Assembly: GCA_023150475.1 (NCBI GenBank)
Contig: JAKLKU010000012.1
Span: 62,001 to 126,000 of the forward strand
Direction: 5' to 3'
DNA: 64,000 nt
Source of the DNA: Planctomycetota bacterium
GTDB lineage: Bacteria; Planctomycetota; UBA1135; GCA-002686595
In this document: positions 27,576-38,353 of the stretch, in pieces
How positions within the stretch are numbered: the stretch's first letter is position 1
Layout of the letters: each line of letters begins with the position of its first letter
Position numbers and translations under genes: made by a program
The notes under the pieces: generated by a model
Databases searched by the model: none
What the model was told of the DNA's origin: nothing
The model's input: only the letters and a program-made list of their open reading frames with translations

Positions 27576-29552
27576 ATGGGCGGCACCTGGCTCCTTTGGT
27601 TCATCCCGCTGCTCCCGCTGTTCGGAGCCGCGGCATGCGGTCTGATCCACTTCGCGACGCTCGCGGCGCAGAAAGGCGACGGTTCCGGCAAGCGGCCGTC
27701 GGCGCTCGCGCCGCTCGTCGCGTGCGCGGCGATCGCAGGCTCGCTCGGGCTCTCGATCGCGGCGTTCAAGGAACTCGCGGCGTTGCCGGCCGATGCGCGC
27801 GTCATCGAAAGCGCCGTGTGGGAATGGATCCACGCGGGCTCGCTGAAGCTCGACATCTCGCTCGTCGTCGATCCGCTCTCCGCCGTGATGCTGCTCGTCG
27901 TCACGGGCGTGGGCTTCCTGATCCACGTCTACTCGGCGGGCTACATGAAGGGTGATCCGGGCTACGCGAAGTTCTTCGCGTACCTGAACCTCTTCGTGTT
28001 CTCGATGTTGATGCTCGTCCTGAGCTCTTCGCTCGTCGGGCTCTTCGTCGGCTGGGAAGGCGTCGGGCTCTGCTCGTACCTGCTGATCGGCTTCTGGTAC
28101 GAGAAGGGCTGGCCGGCGGAAGCCGGACAGAAGGCGTTCATCGCGAACCGCGTCGGCGACGCGAGCTTCCTGATCGGGTCCTTCATCCTGATCAAGCTCT
28201 TCGGCACGCTCGACATGTCCGACATCAATGCGGCGGTCGCAGGCGTGGCGAGCGACCCGGCGAAGGCCTGGTGGCTGACGGTCGGCGCGTTGTGCCTCTT
28301 CGGCGGTTGCACCGGCAAGTCGGCGCAGCTCCCGCTCTTCACGTGGCTGCCGGACGCGATGGCGGGTCCGACGCCGGTGAGCGCGCTGATCCACGCGGCG
28401 ACGATGGTCACCGCGGGCGTCTACTTGGTCGTCCGCCTGAACCCCGTGTTCGCCGCGGATCCTGCGGTGATGACGGTGATCGGCACGGTCGGCGCACTGA
28501 CGGCGCTGATCGGCGGCACGAGCGCGATCTTCCAGCGCGACATCAAGAAGGTGCTCGCGTACTCGACGGTCTCGCAGCTCGGCTACATGTTCCTCGGCCT
28601 GGGCTCCGGTGCGTTCGCGAGCGCGATCTTCCACCTCGTCACGCACGCGTTCTTCAAAGGCCTCTTGTTCCTCGGCGCGGGCTCAGTGATCCACGGCATG
28701 CACGACGAACAGGACATGCACAAGATGGGCGGCCTGAAGCACCACATGCCGAAGACGTTCGCGACGTTCTTGGCGGGTGCCGCGGCGCTCTCCGGTCTGC
28801 CGCTGCTCTCCGGCTTCTTCTCGAAGGACGAGATCCTCGCGCACACGTTCGCGCACGGCGGCTTCCACCAAGTGCTCTGGGGCATCGGCATCGTCACGGC
28901 CGCGATCACGGCGTACTACACGTGGCGCATGGTCGCGCTCACCTTCTTCGGGAAGGAGCGCTTCGATCACCACCACGTGCATCCGCACGAATCACCCGCC
29001 GTGATGTGGGTGCCGCTCGCGGTGCTCGCGGTGCTGTCGGTGTTCGGCGGCGTGCTCGGCCTGCCGCCGGTGTTCCACGTCGCGCACCAACTCGAGACTT
29101 GGCTCGAGCCCGTGACCGCGCCCGGCAAGGCGCTGCTCGCGATGCACGGCACGCACACGCTCTCGCACGCCGCCGAATGGGCGCTGCTCGGTCTCGGTTC
29201 GGTGATCGCGCTCGTCTTCGCGACGCTCGGCTTCCGCGCGTACGTCGGCGGCACCGCTCGCGACGAGAACGTCGAACGCACCAAACCGGCGCTCGCCGAC
29301 TTCCTCGTCGGCGCCTGGAAGATCGACGCGAAGTACTACGCGGTCATCGTCTACCCCGCGAAGCTCGTCGCGTTCGTCACGGCCGTCTTCGTCGATCAGT
29401 TCGCGATCGACGGCCTCGTCAACGGCGCGGGCGGACTCGCCACTGCGACCGGCAACCGGCTCAAGATCCTGGTCGACGGCAGCTTGAAGAGCTACGCGCT
29501 CTGGATCGGCGCTGGCGCCGTGCTGCTCGCCTTCCTCTGGATGTTCGTCTAG
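27576..29552 (+). CDS. nuoL: NADH-quinone oxidoreductase subunit L
   Basis: 658-residue antiporter-like subunit at the far end of the membrane arm. 'WEGVGLCSYLLIGFW' has the key Glu of helix 5, and 'FTWLPDAMAGPTPVSALIHAATMVTAG' (split around residues 255-285) the Lys/His channel region. The long C-terminus has a His-rich loop ('HHHVHPHES') and the lateral-helix region. Separated by 4 bp from nuoK. Confidence 0.95.
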   Translation: MGGTWLLWFIPLLPLFGAAACGLIHFATLAAQKGDGSGKRPSALAPLVACAAIAGSLGLSIAAFKELAALPADARVIESAVWEWIHAGSLKLDISLVVDPLSAVMLLVVTGVGFLIHVYSAGYMKGDPGYAKFFAYLNLFVFSMLMLVLSSSLVGLFVGWEGVGLCSYLLIGFWYEKGWPAEAGQKAFIANRVGDASFLIGSFILIKLFGTLDMSDINAAVAGVASDPAKAWWLTVGALCLFGGCTGKSAQLPLFTWLPDAMAGPTPVSALIHAATMVTAGVYLVVRLNPVFAADPAVMTVIGTVGALTALIGGTSAIFQRDIKKVLAYSTVSQLGYMFLGLGSGAFASAIFHLVTHAFFKGLLFLGAGSVIHGMHDEQDMHKMGGLKHHMPKTFATFLAGAAALSGLPLLSGFFSKDEILAHTFAHGGFHQVLWGIGIVTAAITAYYTWRMVALTFFGKERFDHHHVHPHESPAVMWVPLAVLAVLSVFGGVLGLPPVFHVAHQLETWLEPVTAPGKALLAMHGTHTLSHAAEWALLGLGSVIALVFATLGFRAYVGGTARDENVERTKPALADFLVGAWKIDAKYYAVIVYPAKLVAFVTAVFVDQFAIDGLVNGAGGLATATGNRLKILVDGSLKSYALWIGAGAVLLAFLWMFV

Positions 29553-29562
29553 TCCCACCCAG

Positions 29563-31091
29563 ATGGACCAACTGACCCTCATCACGTTCCTGCCGCTCGT
29601 CGGAGCCCTCTTGGTGCTCCTGACGCCGGCGAGTCAGGAGAAGGCGCTGCGCGCCATCGCGCTCGTGACGACCCTCGTCGTCGCGGTGCTCGGCGTGCAG
29701 CTCTACCTGGCGTTCGACGGTTCGAGCGCGGCGTTGCAGTTCCTCGTCGACAAGGCCTGGTTCGTGCTGCCCGGAAGCGCGATCCCGGTGCGGTACAAGC
29801 TCGGCGTCGACGGGCTCTCGATCCTGATGGTCGCGCTGACGGCGGTGATGATGCCGACCGTCATCCTCTCGACCTGGGGCCACGTCCACAAACGCGTGAA
29901 GGAGTTCATGCTGTGGATGCTCGTCATGCAGACGGGCATGCTCGGCGTGTTCGTCGCGCACGACCTGGTGCTCTTCTACTTCTTCTGGGAAGTGTCCCTG
30001 ATCCCGCTCTACTTCATCGTGGGCATCTGGGGCGGCGAGCGCCGGCTCTACGCGACGATCAAGTTCTTCCTCTACACGCTCGCGGGCTCGTTGGTGATGC
30101 TCGTCGCGGTCATCGCGATCATCTACCAGTTCCGCACCGCGGACATCCCGACGCTGTGCGAGCAAGCGAGCTCGCTCGCGCTCTCGAAACAGGTCTGGCT
30201 CTTCGCGGCGTTCGCGCTCGCGTTCTCGATCAAGGTGCCGCTGTTGCCGTTCCACACCTGGCTCGCGGACGCGCACACCGAAGCGCCGACGTCGGGCTCG
30301 GTCGTGCTCGCCGGCGTGCTGCTCAAGATGGGCACGTACGGGCTCCTGCGGTTCGGGATCGACATGTTCCCCGGAGCCGCGCTCGAGCACGCGCCGCTCT
30401 TCATGGCGCTCGGCGCGATCGGCATCGTCTACGGCGCGTTCCTCGCGATGGCGCAGACCGACGTCAAGCGCCTGATCGCGTGCTCGTCGGTCAGCCACCT
30501 GGGTTACGTCGTGCTCGGCATGTTCGCGCTGACGTACGCCGGCCTCTCGGGCTCGATCCTGCAGATGGTCAACCACGGCATCTCGACCGGTCTGCTCTTC
30601 CTCTTGATCGGCATGATCTACGAGCGGCGCCACACGCGTGCGCTCGACCAGTTCGGCGGCATCGCCGCGACGATGCCGATCTTCGCGTTCTTCCTGGTCT
30701 TCACGGTGCTCTCGAGCGCGGCGTTGCCGGGCCTCAACGGCTTCGTCGGTGAGTACCTGATCCTGCTCGGCGCGTTCCAAGCGAAGCCGCTGTGGGCGAT
30801 CATCGCGGTGCTCGGCGTGATCTTCGGCGCGGTCTACCTGCTGATGGCGACGCGCCGCGTGCTGTTCGGACCGGTGACGCACGAGGAGAACAAGCACCTC
30901 GAGGACCTCAACGCCCGCGAAGTGGTGCTGATGCTGCCGCTCGTGATCCTCGCCGTGTGGATCGGGTTCCAACCGAAGCCGTTCCTCGACCGGACCCAGG
31001 GCTCGCTCGAGCGTCTGGTCCAGAAGATCGAAGTCGCGCGCGGCGCGCAGAACGCGTCGCTCGAAGTCCCGACGACGGAGGAGTCCGTCCG

Positions 31092-31095
<4 letters not shown>
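29563..31095 (+). CDS. nuoM: NADH-quinone oxidoreductase subunit M
   Basis: 510-residue antiporter-like proton channel. 'FFWEVSLIPLYFIVGIWG' contains the conserved helix-5 Glu, and 'PFHTWLADAHTEAPTSGSV' the characteristic helix 7-8 loop. About 14 helices. Ends in ATGA overlap with nuoN. Confidence 0.95.
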
Positions 31096-32552
<1,457 letters not shown>

Positions 32553-32613
32553 GCACGATCCGCGGCCCGCGCCGAGATGCGACACGGCGGGACGCGGCGA
32601 GCCACGAGTCCCA

Positions 32614-32655
32614 CGCGGGGCGGCCCGGTTCTCCGGCGCCGCCCCGCGGCCTTTT
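32614..32655 (+). terminator. Intrinsic terminator of the nuo operon
   Basis: Perfect 11-bp GC stem CGCGGGGCGGC (32614-32624) with GCCGCCCCGCG (32638-32648). The 13-nt loop itself can fold as CCGG-TTCT-CCGG. TTTT follows at 32652-32655. Located 62 bp after nuoN, ending the 14-gene transcript before the TonB receptor gene. Confidence 0.85.
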
Positions 32656-32792
32656 CGTGGCTCGGGACGCGGAAGTTCTTTCCGAGTCGGCCGACTTCGA
32701 TCCTTCTGCTGGGTCACTCGGTTCAGCGAATGACGCTACCGCTCAGTAAGCAGGCGCTGTCTCTCGATAGTGCTCGACGGATTCCGTCCGCC

Positions 32793-34796
32793 ATGCACGA
32801 ACGTCCCCCGGCCACGCGCGCCTTCGTCGCGAGCTGCGTCGCAGCTTGGACCTTCGTCGGCGCTCCGCTCGCAACGGCGCAGGAGCACGGACCGGCGCAG
32901 GACCTGACCGACCTACCGCTCGAAGAACTGCTCGAGATGGAAGTGTCGATCGCGTCGCGCTCCGAGCAGAGGATCGTCGACGCCCCCGCGGCCGTCTACG
33001 TCCTGACGGGTGACGAGATCCGCCGCGCGGGCTTCACGACGATCCAAGAAGCGCTGCGCATGGTGCCGGGGTTCTTCGTCGGTCGGTGGACGTCGAACTC
33101 GTGGCAAGTCACGGCGCGCGGCTTCAGCGGCTACTTCGCGAGCGACCTGCTGGTGATGATCGACGGAGTGTCCGTCTACACGCCGCTCTTCGCCGGCGTG
33201 TGGTGGGAACTCCAAGCGCTCGACATGGCGGACGTCGAGCGCATCGAGATCGTGCGTGGACCCGGCGCCTCGTTCTGGGGAGCCAACGCGGTCAACGGCG
33301 TGATCAACGTCGTCACCAAACACGCGGTCGACACTCACGGTACGAGCGTCGGCGCGTTCGTCTCGGCCGAGAACCGCGAGCTCGCGGTGCGCTGGGGCGG
33401 CGCGCTCGCCGAGGACGTCGATTTCCGTGCGTGGTTCAAAGGCGCGGACGCGAGCCCGCTCGTCGATTCGCTCGGCGATCCCGCCGACGAACACCTGCGC
33501 ATCGGCAAGGTCGGCTTCCGCACCGATTGGACGCGGCCGAACGGCGATCGATTCACGCTGCTCGGCAACGCGTACACCGCAGGCATGCAGGAGTCGTACG
33601 AAGTCGCGTTCCCGACGGCGCCATTCTCGTACATCGAGAACGACACGACGCCGAAGAGCGGCGGCTTCCTGATGGGCTCCTGGGAACACCAGGACGCACC
33701 GGATTCGAGCATGCGCCTGTCGGCTTGGTGGTCGAAGGACTTCCAGAAGCAAGTCGACTTCAGCATGAACATCGACATCTTCGACGTCGACTTCGAGCGA
33801 CGCCGCGAGCTGTCGGCCGACAACACGCTCGCGTGGGGCTTCGGTTACCGCGCGATCGTCAGTCACCTGCCGTCGGAGTTCACGTACACCTTCGATCCGA
33901 TCTCACGCGTCCAACACACGCCGCGCGCGTTCGTGCAAGACGAAGTTCGCTTCCCGGAGCAGCACGCGGTCGTCACGCTCGGCGCGCAGGTCGAACAGAC
34001 GACGTTCAGCGGGCTCGAAGTGCAACCGACGGTGCGCGCGCGGTGGAATCCGCGCGAGAACCACACCTATTGGGCGTCGTTCTCGCGCGCGGTGCGCACG
34101 CCTTCGATCGAAGAGAACGACATCGTCTTCCGCCTGCCGTTCGACGACTTCTCCGGCGACTTCTTCGTCGAGCAGGGCTCGGACAGCTACGACTCGGAGA
34201 AGGTCAACGTCGCGGAGTTCGGTTGGCGCTGGACCGCGAGCGAGTCGCTCGCGTTCGACGTCGCGACGTTCTACAGCCACACGAAGGACAAACGCACGCT
34301 CGAGTTCGGCACGCCCTACAGCTCGGGCGGCCTGAACTTCTTCCCGTTCATCTTCGACAACAAGGCGCGCGCGAACGCTTACGGCATCGAAGTCGCGGCG
34401 GACTGGGATGCGACCGATCGGTGGCGCATCCGCTCCGCGTGGTCGTTCTTCAAGCAGCACACCGAGCTCGACGCCGACTCGAACGACTTCGGGCTGCCTT
34501 CGGTCGACCACGCGACGCCGACGAACCAGTTCAACGTGCGTTCGTACTACGACCTCGGCCGTGACTGGGAATTCGACGTCGGCGCGTACTACGTCGACGA
34601 CGTGCCTGCGTTCTCGAACCCGTCCTACGCGCGCGTCGATGCGCGGCTCGGCTGGAATCCGTCGGAGAACCTGCAGTTCGCGATCGGCGTCCAGAACGCG
34701 TTCATGGACCAACACCCGGAGACGGGCGAGGACGTCATCGGCGTCGGCACCGAGGTCGAGCGCAACGCCTACTTCACCGTGCGCTGGAGTCGTTGA
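32793..34796 (+). CDS. TonB-dependent outer-membrane receptor
   Basis: 667 residues from ATG 32793, followed by a signal peptide ending near 'ATAQEHG'. The plug domain spans about 45-175 with 'VYVLTGDEIRRAGFTTIQEAL', 'MIDGVSVYTPLF' and 'VERIEIVRGPGASFWGANAVNG' segments, all standard for TonB receptors. The remainder alternates short beta strands and ends 'YFTVRWSR', consistent with a 22-strand barrel. It should import a siderophore, cofactor or oligosaccharide using TonB energy. No TonB/ExbBD genes are in the window. Its 3' end overlaps the convergent methyltransferase/P-loop gene by 23 bp. Confidence 0.9.
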   Translation: MHERPPATRAFVASCVAAWTFVGAPLATAQEHGPAQDLTDLPLEELLEMEVSIASRSEQRIVDAPAAVYVLTGDEIRRAGFTTIQEALRMVPGFFVGRWTSNSWQVTARGFSGYFASDLLVMIDGVSVYTPLFAGVWWELQALDMADVERIEIVRGPGASFWGANAVNGVINVVTKHAVDTHGTSVGAFVSAENRELAVRWGGALAEDVDFRAWFKGADASPLVDSLGDPADEHLRIGKVGFRTDWTRPNGDRFTLLGNAYTAGMQESYEVAFPTAPFSYIENDTTPKSGGFLMGSWEHQDAPDSSMRLSAWWSKDFQKQVDFSMNIDIFDVDFERRRELSADNTLAWGFGYRAIVSHLPSEFTYTFDPISRVQHTPRAFVQDEVRFPEQHAVVTLGAQVEQTTFSGLEVQPTVRARWNPRENHTYWASFSRAVRTPSIEENDIVFRLPFDDFSGDFFVEQGSDSYDSEKVNVAEFGWRWTASESLAFDVATFYSHTKDKRTLEFGTPYSSGGLNFFPFIFDNKARANAYGIEVAADWDATDRWRIRSAWSFFKQHTELDADSNDFGLPSVDHATPTNQFNVRSYYDLGRDWEFDVGAYYVDDVPAFSNPSYARVDARLGWNPSENLQFAIGVQNAFMDQHPETGEDVIGVGTEVERNAYFTVRWSR

Positions 34797-36087
34797 GCGC
34801 GAGCCCTGCGCGGCGCGCACGCGCGAAGAACTCGGCGCGCGAGATCCGTTCGATCCGTTCCGAGTTGTCGACGAACTCGAACGTCCAACCCTTCGTCGCT
34901 GCGTGGGCGAACCACTCGTCGAGCAACGCCGAGAGCCGCTCGGGGCTCGCGAGCAAGTCGAGCTTCTCCTCGCGCTCCCGCTCGGCCTTCGCGCTCGGAT
35001 CGTCGCCGTGGTCGGCACGCCAGCGCTTCAGGAGGCGCTCGCGCAAGAGCTTGGGCTCGGCCCACACGAAGATGCCGCGCACCTTGCTCGCGCAGTCGAC
35101 GACGTCGAGCGCCGCGTCGCGCGCGAACCCGCAGTTCGCGAGCCCGCTGCCGCGCAACAAGTCGTAATGGAACAACACGCGAGGCACGTGTGCCTCGCGC
35201 AGTTCGTCGAGGATCACCGGCCCCGTGAAGACCCACGCCGCGGGATCGGTGACGCCGAAGTCGCGCGCGAGTTCCGGACGCTCGCCGTCGCGGAGCACTT
35301 CGCAGACCGTCGATTTGCCGGAGCCGGGGAGTCCGACGACCAGCAGGAGCTCGTCGAAGCGCCGCTTCCACGCTTCGACGACGAAGCGGCCGCGGAACGC
35401 CGACGGTCGCGTCGACACTTTGGCGAGCGTGTGTCGGTGCCCGATCAGCACGTGCTCCAACGCCCGCGGCGTGAAGAAGAAGAGTTCGTCGTAGCGCGCC
35501 TTGCGCCCGCCGCCGATCACGGCGACCGGCCGGCGTTCGAGACCGGGGCGCGGCACCTTGCCGAAGAGACCACGACCGAACAGGAGCTTGCGAGCGGTGT
35601 GGTTCTCGAGCCCGGCGATCTCGAGGATCAACCGGTCGCGGGTCGCACGCACCAAGTGATCGAGCCCGCGGATCGGGTCCTTCAGGTGGTGGACGACGTT
35701 GAGGCAGAGCACGAGGTCGAACGTGCCTTCCGGCAGATCGCGCTCGATGTCGCCGCGGCGGAAGTCGATGTCGAGCCCGAGGATGTCCGCGATCGTGCGC
35801 GCTTGGCGCAGGCGGTCGGGATTGAGCTCGAAGGCCGTGACGCGCGCGGCGCCGCGGCGCAGACACTCGTGGCTGAAGTGACCGAGGAAACAGCCGACGT
35901 CGAGCACCGTCTTGCCGTCGAGACGCTCGGGCAAGAGGTCGTTCGAGCTCGCCGTGCGATCCTCGCCGTCGGTGGCGAGCCCGAAGGGCAATGGGATCCG
36001 TTGGTAGCGCGGCTTCTCGCGCGCGAGGAACGCTTCGATCGCTTCACGCGTCCAGCGCGTCTTCTCCGGCGTGTTCGTCGTGCTCAT
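34774..36087 (-). CDS. Fused SAM methyltransferase / P-loop NTPase
   Basis: 437 residues from ATG 36087. Residues 25-160 are a class I methyltransferase: 'YQRIPLPFGLATDGEDR' (28-44), motif I 'VLDVGCFLGHF' (61-71), 'FDLVLCLNVVHHLKDP' (123-138). Residues 245-430 are a P-loop protein: Walker A 'GLPGSGKST' (252-260), 'VLFHYDLLRG' (304-313), 'FEFVDNSE' (403-410). The two halves match, in reverse gene order, the separate proteins encoded at 9265-9963 and 9960-10550, so fusion argues for physical cooperation. The methyltransferase lead-in resembles CmoB/DUF1698 enzymes. Substrate unknown. The gene has its own candidate promoter and a 10-bp array upstream. Confidence 0.8.
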   Translation of the reverse strand: MSTTNTPEKTRWTREAIEAFLAREKPRYQRIPLPFGLATDGEDRTASSNDLLPERLDGKTVLDVGCFLGHFSHECLRRGAARVTAFELNPDRLRQARTIADILGLDIDFRRGDIERDLPEGTFDLVLCLNVVHHLKDPIRGLDHLVRATRDRLILEIAGLENHTARKLLFGRGLFGKVPRPGLERRPVAVIGGGRKARYDELFFFTPRALEHVLIGHRHTLAKVSTRPSAFRGRFVVEAWKRRFDELLLVVGLPGSGKSTVCEVLRDGERPELARDFGVTDPAAWVFTGPVILDELREAHVPRVLFHYDLLRGSGLANCGFARDAALDVVDCASKVRGIFVWAEPKLLRERLLKRWRADHGDDPSAKAEREREEKLDLLASPERLSALLDEWFAHAATKGWTFEFVDNSERIERISRAEFFARARRAGLALNDSSAR

Positions 36088-36120
36088 CCGCGGCCGCGCG
36101 ATTTCGCCGCGCGCGTCGCG

Positions 36121-36150
36121 AGTATAGGCACGCCGGCGATAGGCCGCCAA
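36121..36150 (-). promoter_or_regulatory. Candidate promoter of the fused methyltransferase/P-loop gene
   Basis: On the minus strand TTGGCG (36145-36150) and TATACT (36121-36126), spacer 18 nt; the -10 ends 33 nt before the ATG. Very similar to the element before the split homologous operon (GTGGCG-N18-TATGCT at 10563-10592). Confidence 0.5.
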
Positions 36151-36160
36151 CGCGCGCCAG

Positions 36161-36280
36161 CGGCTCGGGCGCTCCGGGGCGCTCCGGGGCGAGTCGAGTC
36201 GAGCCCGGCGGAACCCTCGCGAGTTCGGTCGCGCCCGGACGCGCCCAGGCGAGTTCGACCGAACTCGGTCGGCTCACGCG
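36161..36280. repeat. GC-rich tandem array, 10-bp unit (array C)
   Basis: Ten to twelve 10-bp blocks in one register: GCTCCGGGGC twice (36171-36190), GAGTCGAGTC, GAGCCCGGCG, GAACCCTCGC, GAGTTCGGTC, GCGCCCGGAC, GCGCCCAGGC, GAGTTCGACC, GAACTCGGTC (to 36270). More diverged than arrays A and B, but every block starts with G and keeps the phase. It sits upstream of the candidate promoter of the fused gene and touches the stop of the PilZ gene. Confidence 0.75.
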
Positions 36281-36558
36281 CGATCGAACTCGATCGCGAA
36301 GCCGTTGTTGTTCGCGGAGAACGACTCGAGCCGCACGAGCCTGCCCGTGAAGCTCTTCGTGTTGCCGTTCTCGATCACTTCGACGCGCACGCGGATCGGA
36401 TCGGGACTGAAGAAGAAGACGCCCGCGGCGGAGACGTTCTCCGCGCGGCCGGTGAGCGTGGTCGGCTCGGTCGTGATGCGGATTTCAGCGTCGGATTCGC
36501 GGCGCTCCGCGCGACGGCGGTTGTCGGTCGAGGTCCGTGATGCGTCTTGGTTTTCCAT
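36274..36558 (-). CDS. Single-domain PilZ protein
   Basis: 94 residues. The c-di-GMP-binding signature is complete: RxxxR within residues 14-20 ('NRRRAERRE') and 'NVSAAG' (41-46) for the (D/N)xSxxG motif, followed by beta strands ('VFFFS', 'VRVEVIENG', 'GRLVRLESF', 'GFAIEFDR'). Single-domain PilZ proteins act as c-di-GMP-dependent adaptors in the cytosol. Its partner is not evident; the downstream gene on the same strand is the fused methyltransferase/P-loop gene, separated by array C. Confidence 0.85.
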   Translation of the reverse strand: MENQDASRTSTDNRRRAERRESDAEIRITTEPTTLTGRAENVSAAGVFFFSPDPIRVRVEVIENGNTKSFTGRLVRLESFSANNNGFAIEFDRA

Positions 36559-36779
36559 GGCGACGAGTGCTCTCGAGTTCCGCGCCCCGTCCGGCCTTCG
36601 GGCCGGTGGGGACGCGACCTCATCGGCGCATGGTCCGGATTCCTTGACGGGCCAGTTCTGGGCGAGCCTGCGGCCTCGGTCGGGATCTCGGATTCGGGTA
36701 GGATCCCGGGCTGCCCGGGCTCCCCTGGGGCGCCGCCAAGGCGCAACGAACCGCCTCCAAGCCCTCCCCACCCCACTCC

Positions 36780-37172
36780 ATGCCCGCTCCGCGACGCCAT
36801 CCCCATTTCGACGACCAGGGCACCCTCGATTGGCACACCCGCTGGGCGGACGCCGTCGAGACCGCACGGCGCGAGCAGAAGCTCGTCTTCATCGACATGG
36901 GTCGAGAGCTCTGCAGCCAATGCCGCACGCTCGTCCAGAGCGTCGTGCCCCATCCGCAGATCGCGCCGGTCCTGAAGGAACGCTTCGTCGCTCTCGCCGC
37001 CGACGCGGACGAGTCCGAGGACGAAGTGCTCGCGCTCGCGGAGCACCTGGAGGACGCCTACATGCTGCCGTTCGTGATCTTCGCGGACCCGAGCGGCAAG
37101 TTCCTCGGCGGTTCGTCGGGAGCGACGAATCCGCTCTCGTTCCGCCGCTTGATCGACTCGATCGGAGTTTGA
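36780..37172 (+). CDS. Thioredoxin-like protein (CxxC)
   Basis: 130 residues without a signal peptide. 'WADAVETARREQKLVFIDMG' leads to the active-site pair CSQC (C45, C48), then a cis-Pro-like 'YMLPFVIFADPSGK' near 98-111. It matches the thioredoxin-fold 'DUF255/thioredoxin_7' group, where the resolving residues between the cysteines differ from WCGPC. Cytosolic disulfide reductase or a thiol sensor. Two bp upstream of the aminotransferase gene, so co-transcribed with it. Confidence 0.75.
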   Translation: MPAPRRHPHFDDQGTLDWHTRWADAVETARREQKLVFIDMGRELCSQCRTLVQSVVPHPQIAPVLKERFVALAADADESEDEVLALAEHLEDAYMLPFVIFADPSGKFLGGSSGATNPLSFRRLIDSIGV

Positions 37173-37174
37173 CG

Positions 37175-38350
37175 ATGCAACCGTTCGATCCGCCCCAACG
37201 CGTCCTGCTCGGCCCTGGCCCGTCCGATGTCGCTCCGTCGGTGCTGCGCGCACTCTCCGCGCCGACGCTCGGGCACCTCGATCCGCAGACGTTCGAGATG
37301 ATGCGCGTGATCGCCGAGCGACTGCGCACGATCTTCGAAACGCAGAACCCGTGCACGCTCGCGGTCTCCGGCACCGGCACGTCCGGCATGGAGACGACGC
37401 TCGTCAACTTGATCGAACCCGGGGATCGCGTGCTCGTCGCGGTCCACGGCTACTTCGGCGCGCGCCTCGCCGAGATCGCGCAACGCGTCGGCGGCGACGT
37501 GACCGTCGTCGAGCAGGAATGGGGCAAGCCGTCGGATCCCGCGAAGCTGCGCGCCGCCGCGGCCGGACGCAAGTTCAAGGTACTCGCCGCCGTGCACGCC
37601 GAGACTTCGACGGGCGTGCGCCAGGAACTCGAACCGCTCGCGGCGCTCGCCGCGGAGCTCGGCGCGTTGTTCGTCGTCGACGCCGTCACGTCGCTCGGCT
37701 GCGCGCCGATCGGCGTCGATCGTGCGCGAATCGACGCGATCTACTCGTGCAGCCAGAAGGGCCTTTCGTGCACCAGCGGGCTCGCGCCGGTCAGTTTCTC
37801 GCCGCGCGCGCTCGAGGCGGTCGCGAAGCGCAAGACGAAGCCGTCGAGCTTCTACCTCGACCTCGCCTTGCTCGAACGTTATTGGCACGGCGACCACCTC
37901 TACCACCACACGGCGTGCTCGAACCTGTTCGCGGCGCTCGCGGAAGCGACGCGGCTCGTCGTCGCGGAAGGGCTCGAAGCGCGATACGCCCGGCACGTGC
38001 GACTCTCGAACGCGCTCGTCGCGGGCCTCGAGGCGCTCGGGCTCGAGCTCTTGATCCCGGCCTCCGAACGTCTGCACCAACTGCTCGCGGTCAAGATCCC
38101 GGCGGGCGTCGACGACGTGAAGGTCCGCAAGGCGCTGCTCGACGAGTACGGCCTCGAGATCGGCGGCGGACTCGGCGTCTTGAAGGGCAAGGTCTGGCGC
38201 ATCGGCGTGATGGGTTCGGGCGCGACGCCGCGCAACGTGCTGCTCGCGGTGTCCGCGCTCGGCACGGTGCTCGAAGCGAACGGTTTCCGCACCCGCTCGA
38301 AAGCGACCGACGCCGCAGGTGCGGCCGGCGCGGCTCTTGCCGTGCGTTGA
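37175..38350 (+). CDS. Class V aminotransferase (alanine/serine-glyoxylate type)
   Basis: 391 residues. The N-terminus 'RVLLGPGPSDVAPSVL' and 'LGHLDPQTFEMM' are signatures of alanine-glyoxylate/serine-pyruvate aminotransferases. 'VVDAVTSLG' contributes D169 to the PLP pyridine nitrogen, and K195 in 'CSQKGLS' is the Schiff-base lysine. 'GGGLGVLKGKVWRIGVMG' is the substrate-carboxylate region. It converts glyoxylate plus an amino donor to glycine, useful for detoxifying glyoxylate. Lies between a thioredoxin-like gene and a spermidine-synthase-like gene with gaps of 2 and 3 bp, so in one transcript. Confidence 0.9.
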   Translation: MQPFDPPQRVLLGPGPSDVAPSVLRALSAPTLGHLDPQTFEMMRVIAERLRTIFETQNPCTLAVSGTGTSGMETTLVNLIEPGDRVLVAVHGYFGARLAEIAQRVGGDVTVVEQEWGKPSDPAKLRAAAAGRKFKVLAAVHAETSTGVRQELEPLAALAAELGALFVVDAVTSLGCAPIGVDRARIDAIYSCSQKGLSCTSGLAPVSFSPRALEAVAKRKTKPSSFYLDLALLERYWHGDHLYHHTACSNLFAALAEATRLVVAEGLEARYARHVRLSNALVAGLEALGLELLIPASERLHQLLAVKIPAGVDDVKVRKALLDEYGLEIGGGLGVLKGKVWRIGVMGSGATPRNVLLAVSALGTVLEANGFRTRSKATDAAGAAGAALAVR

Positions 38351-38353
38351 CGC

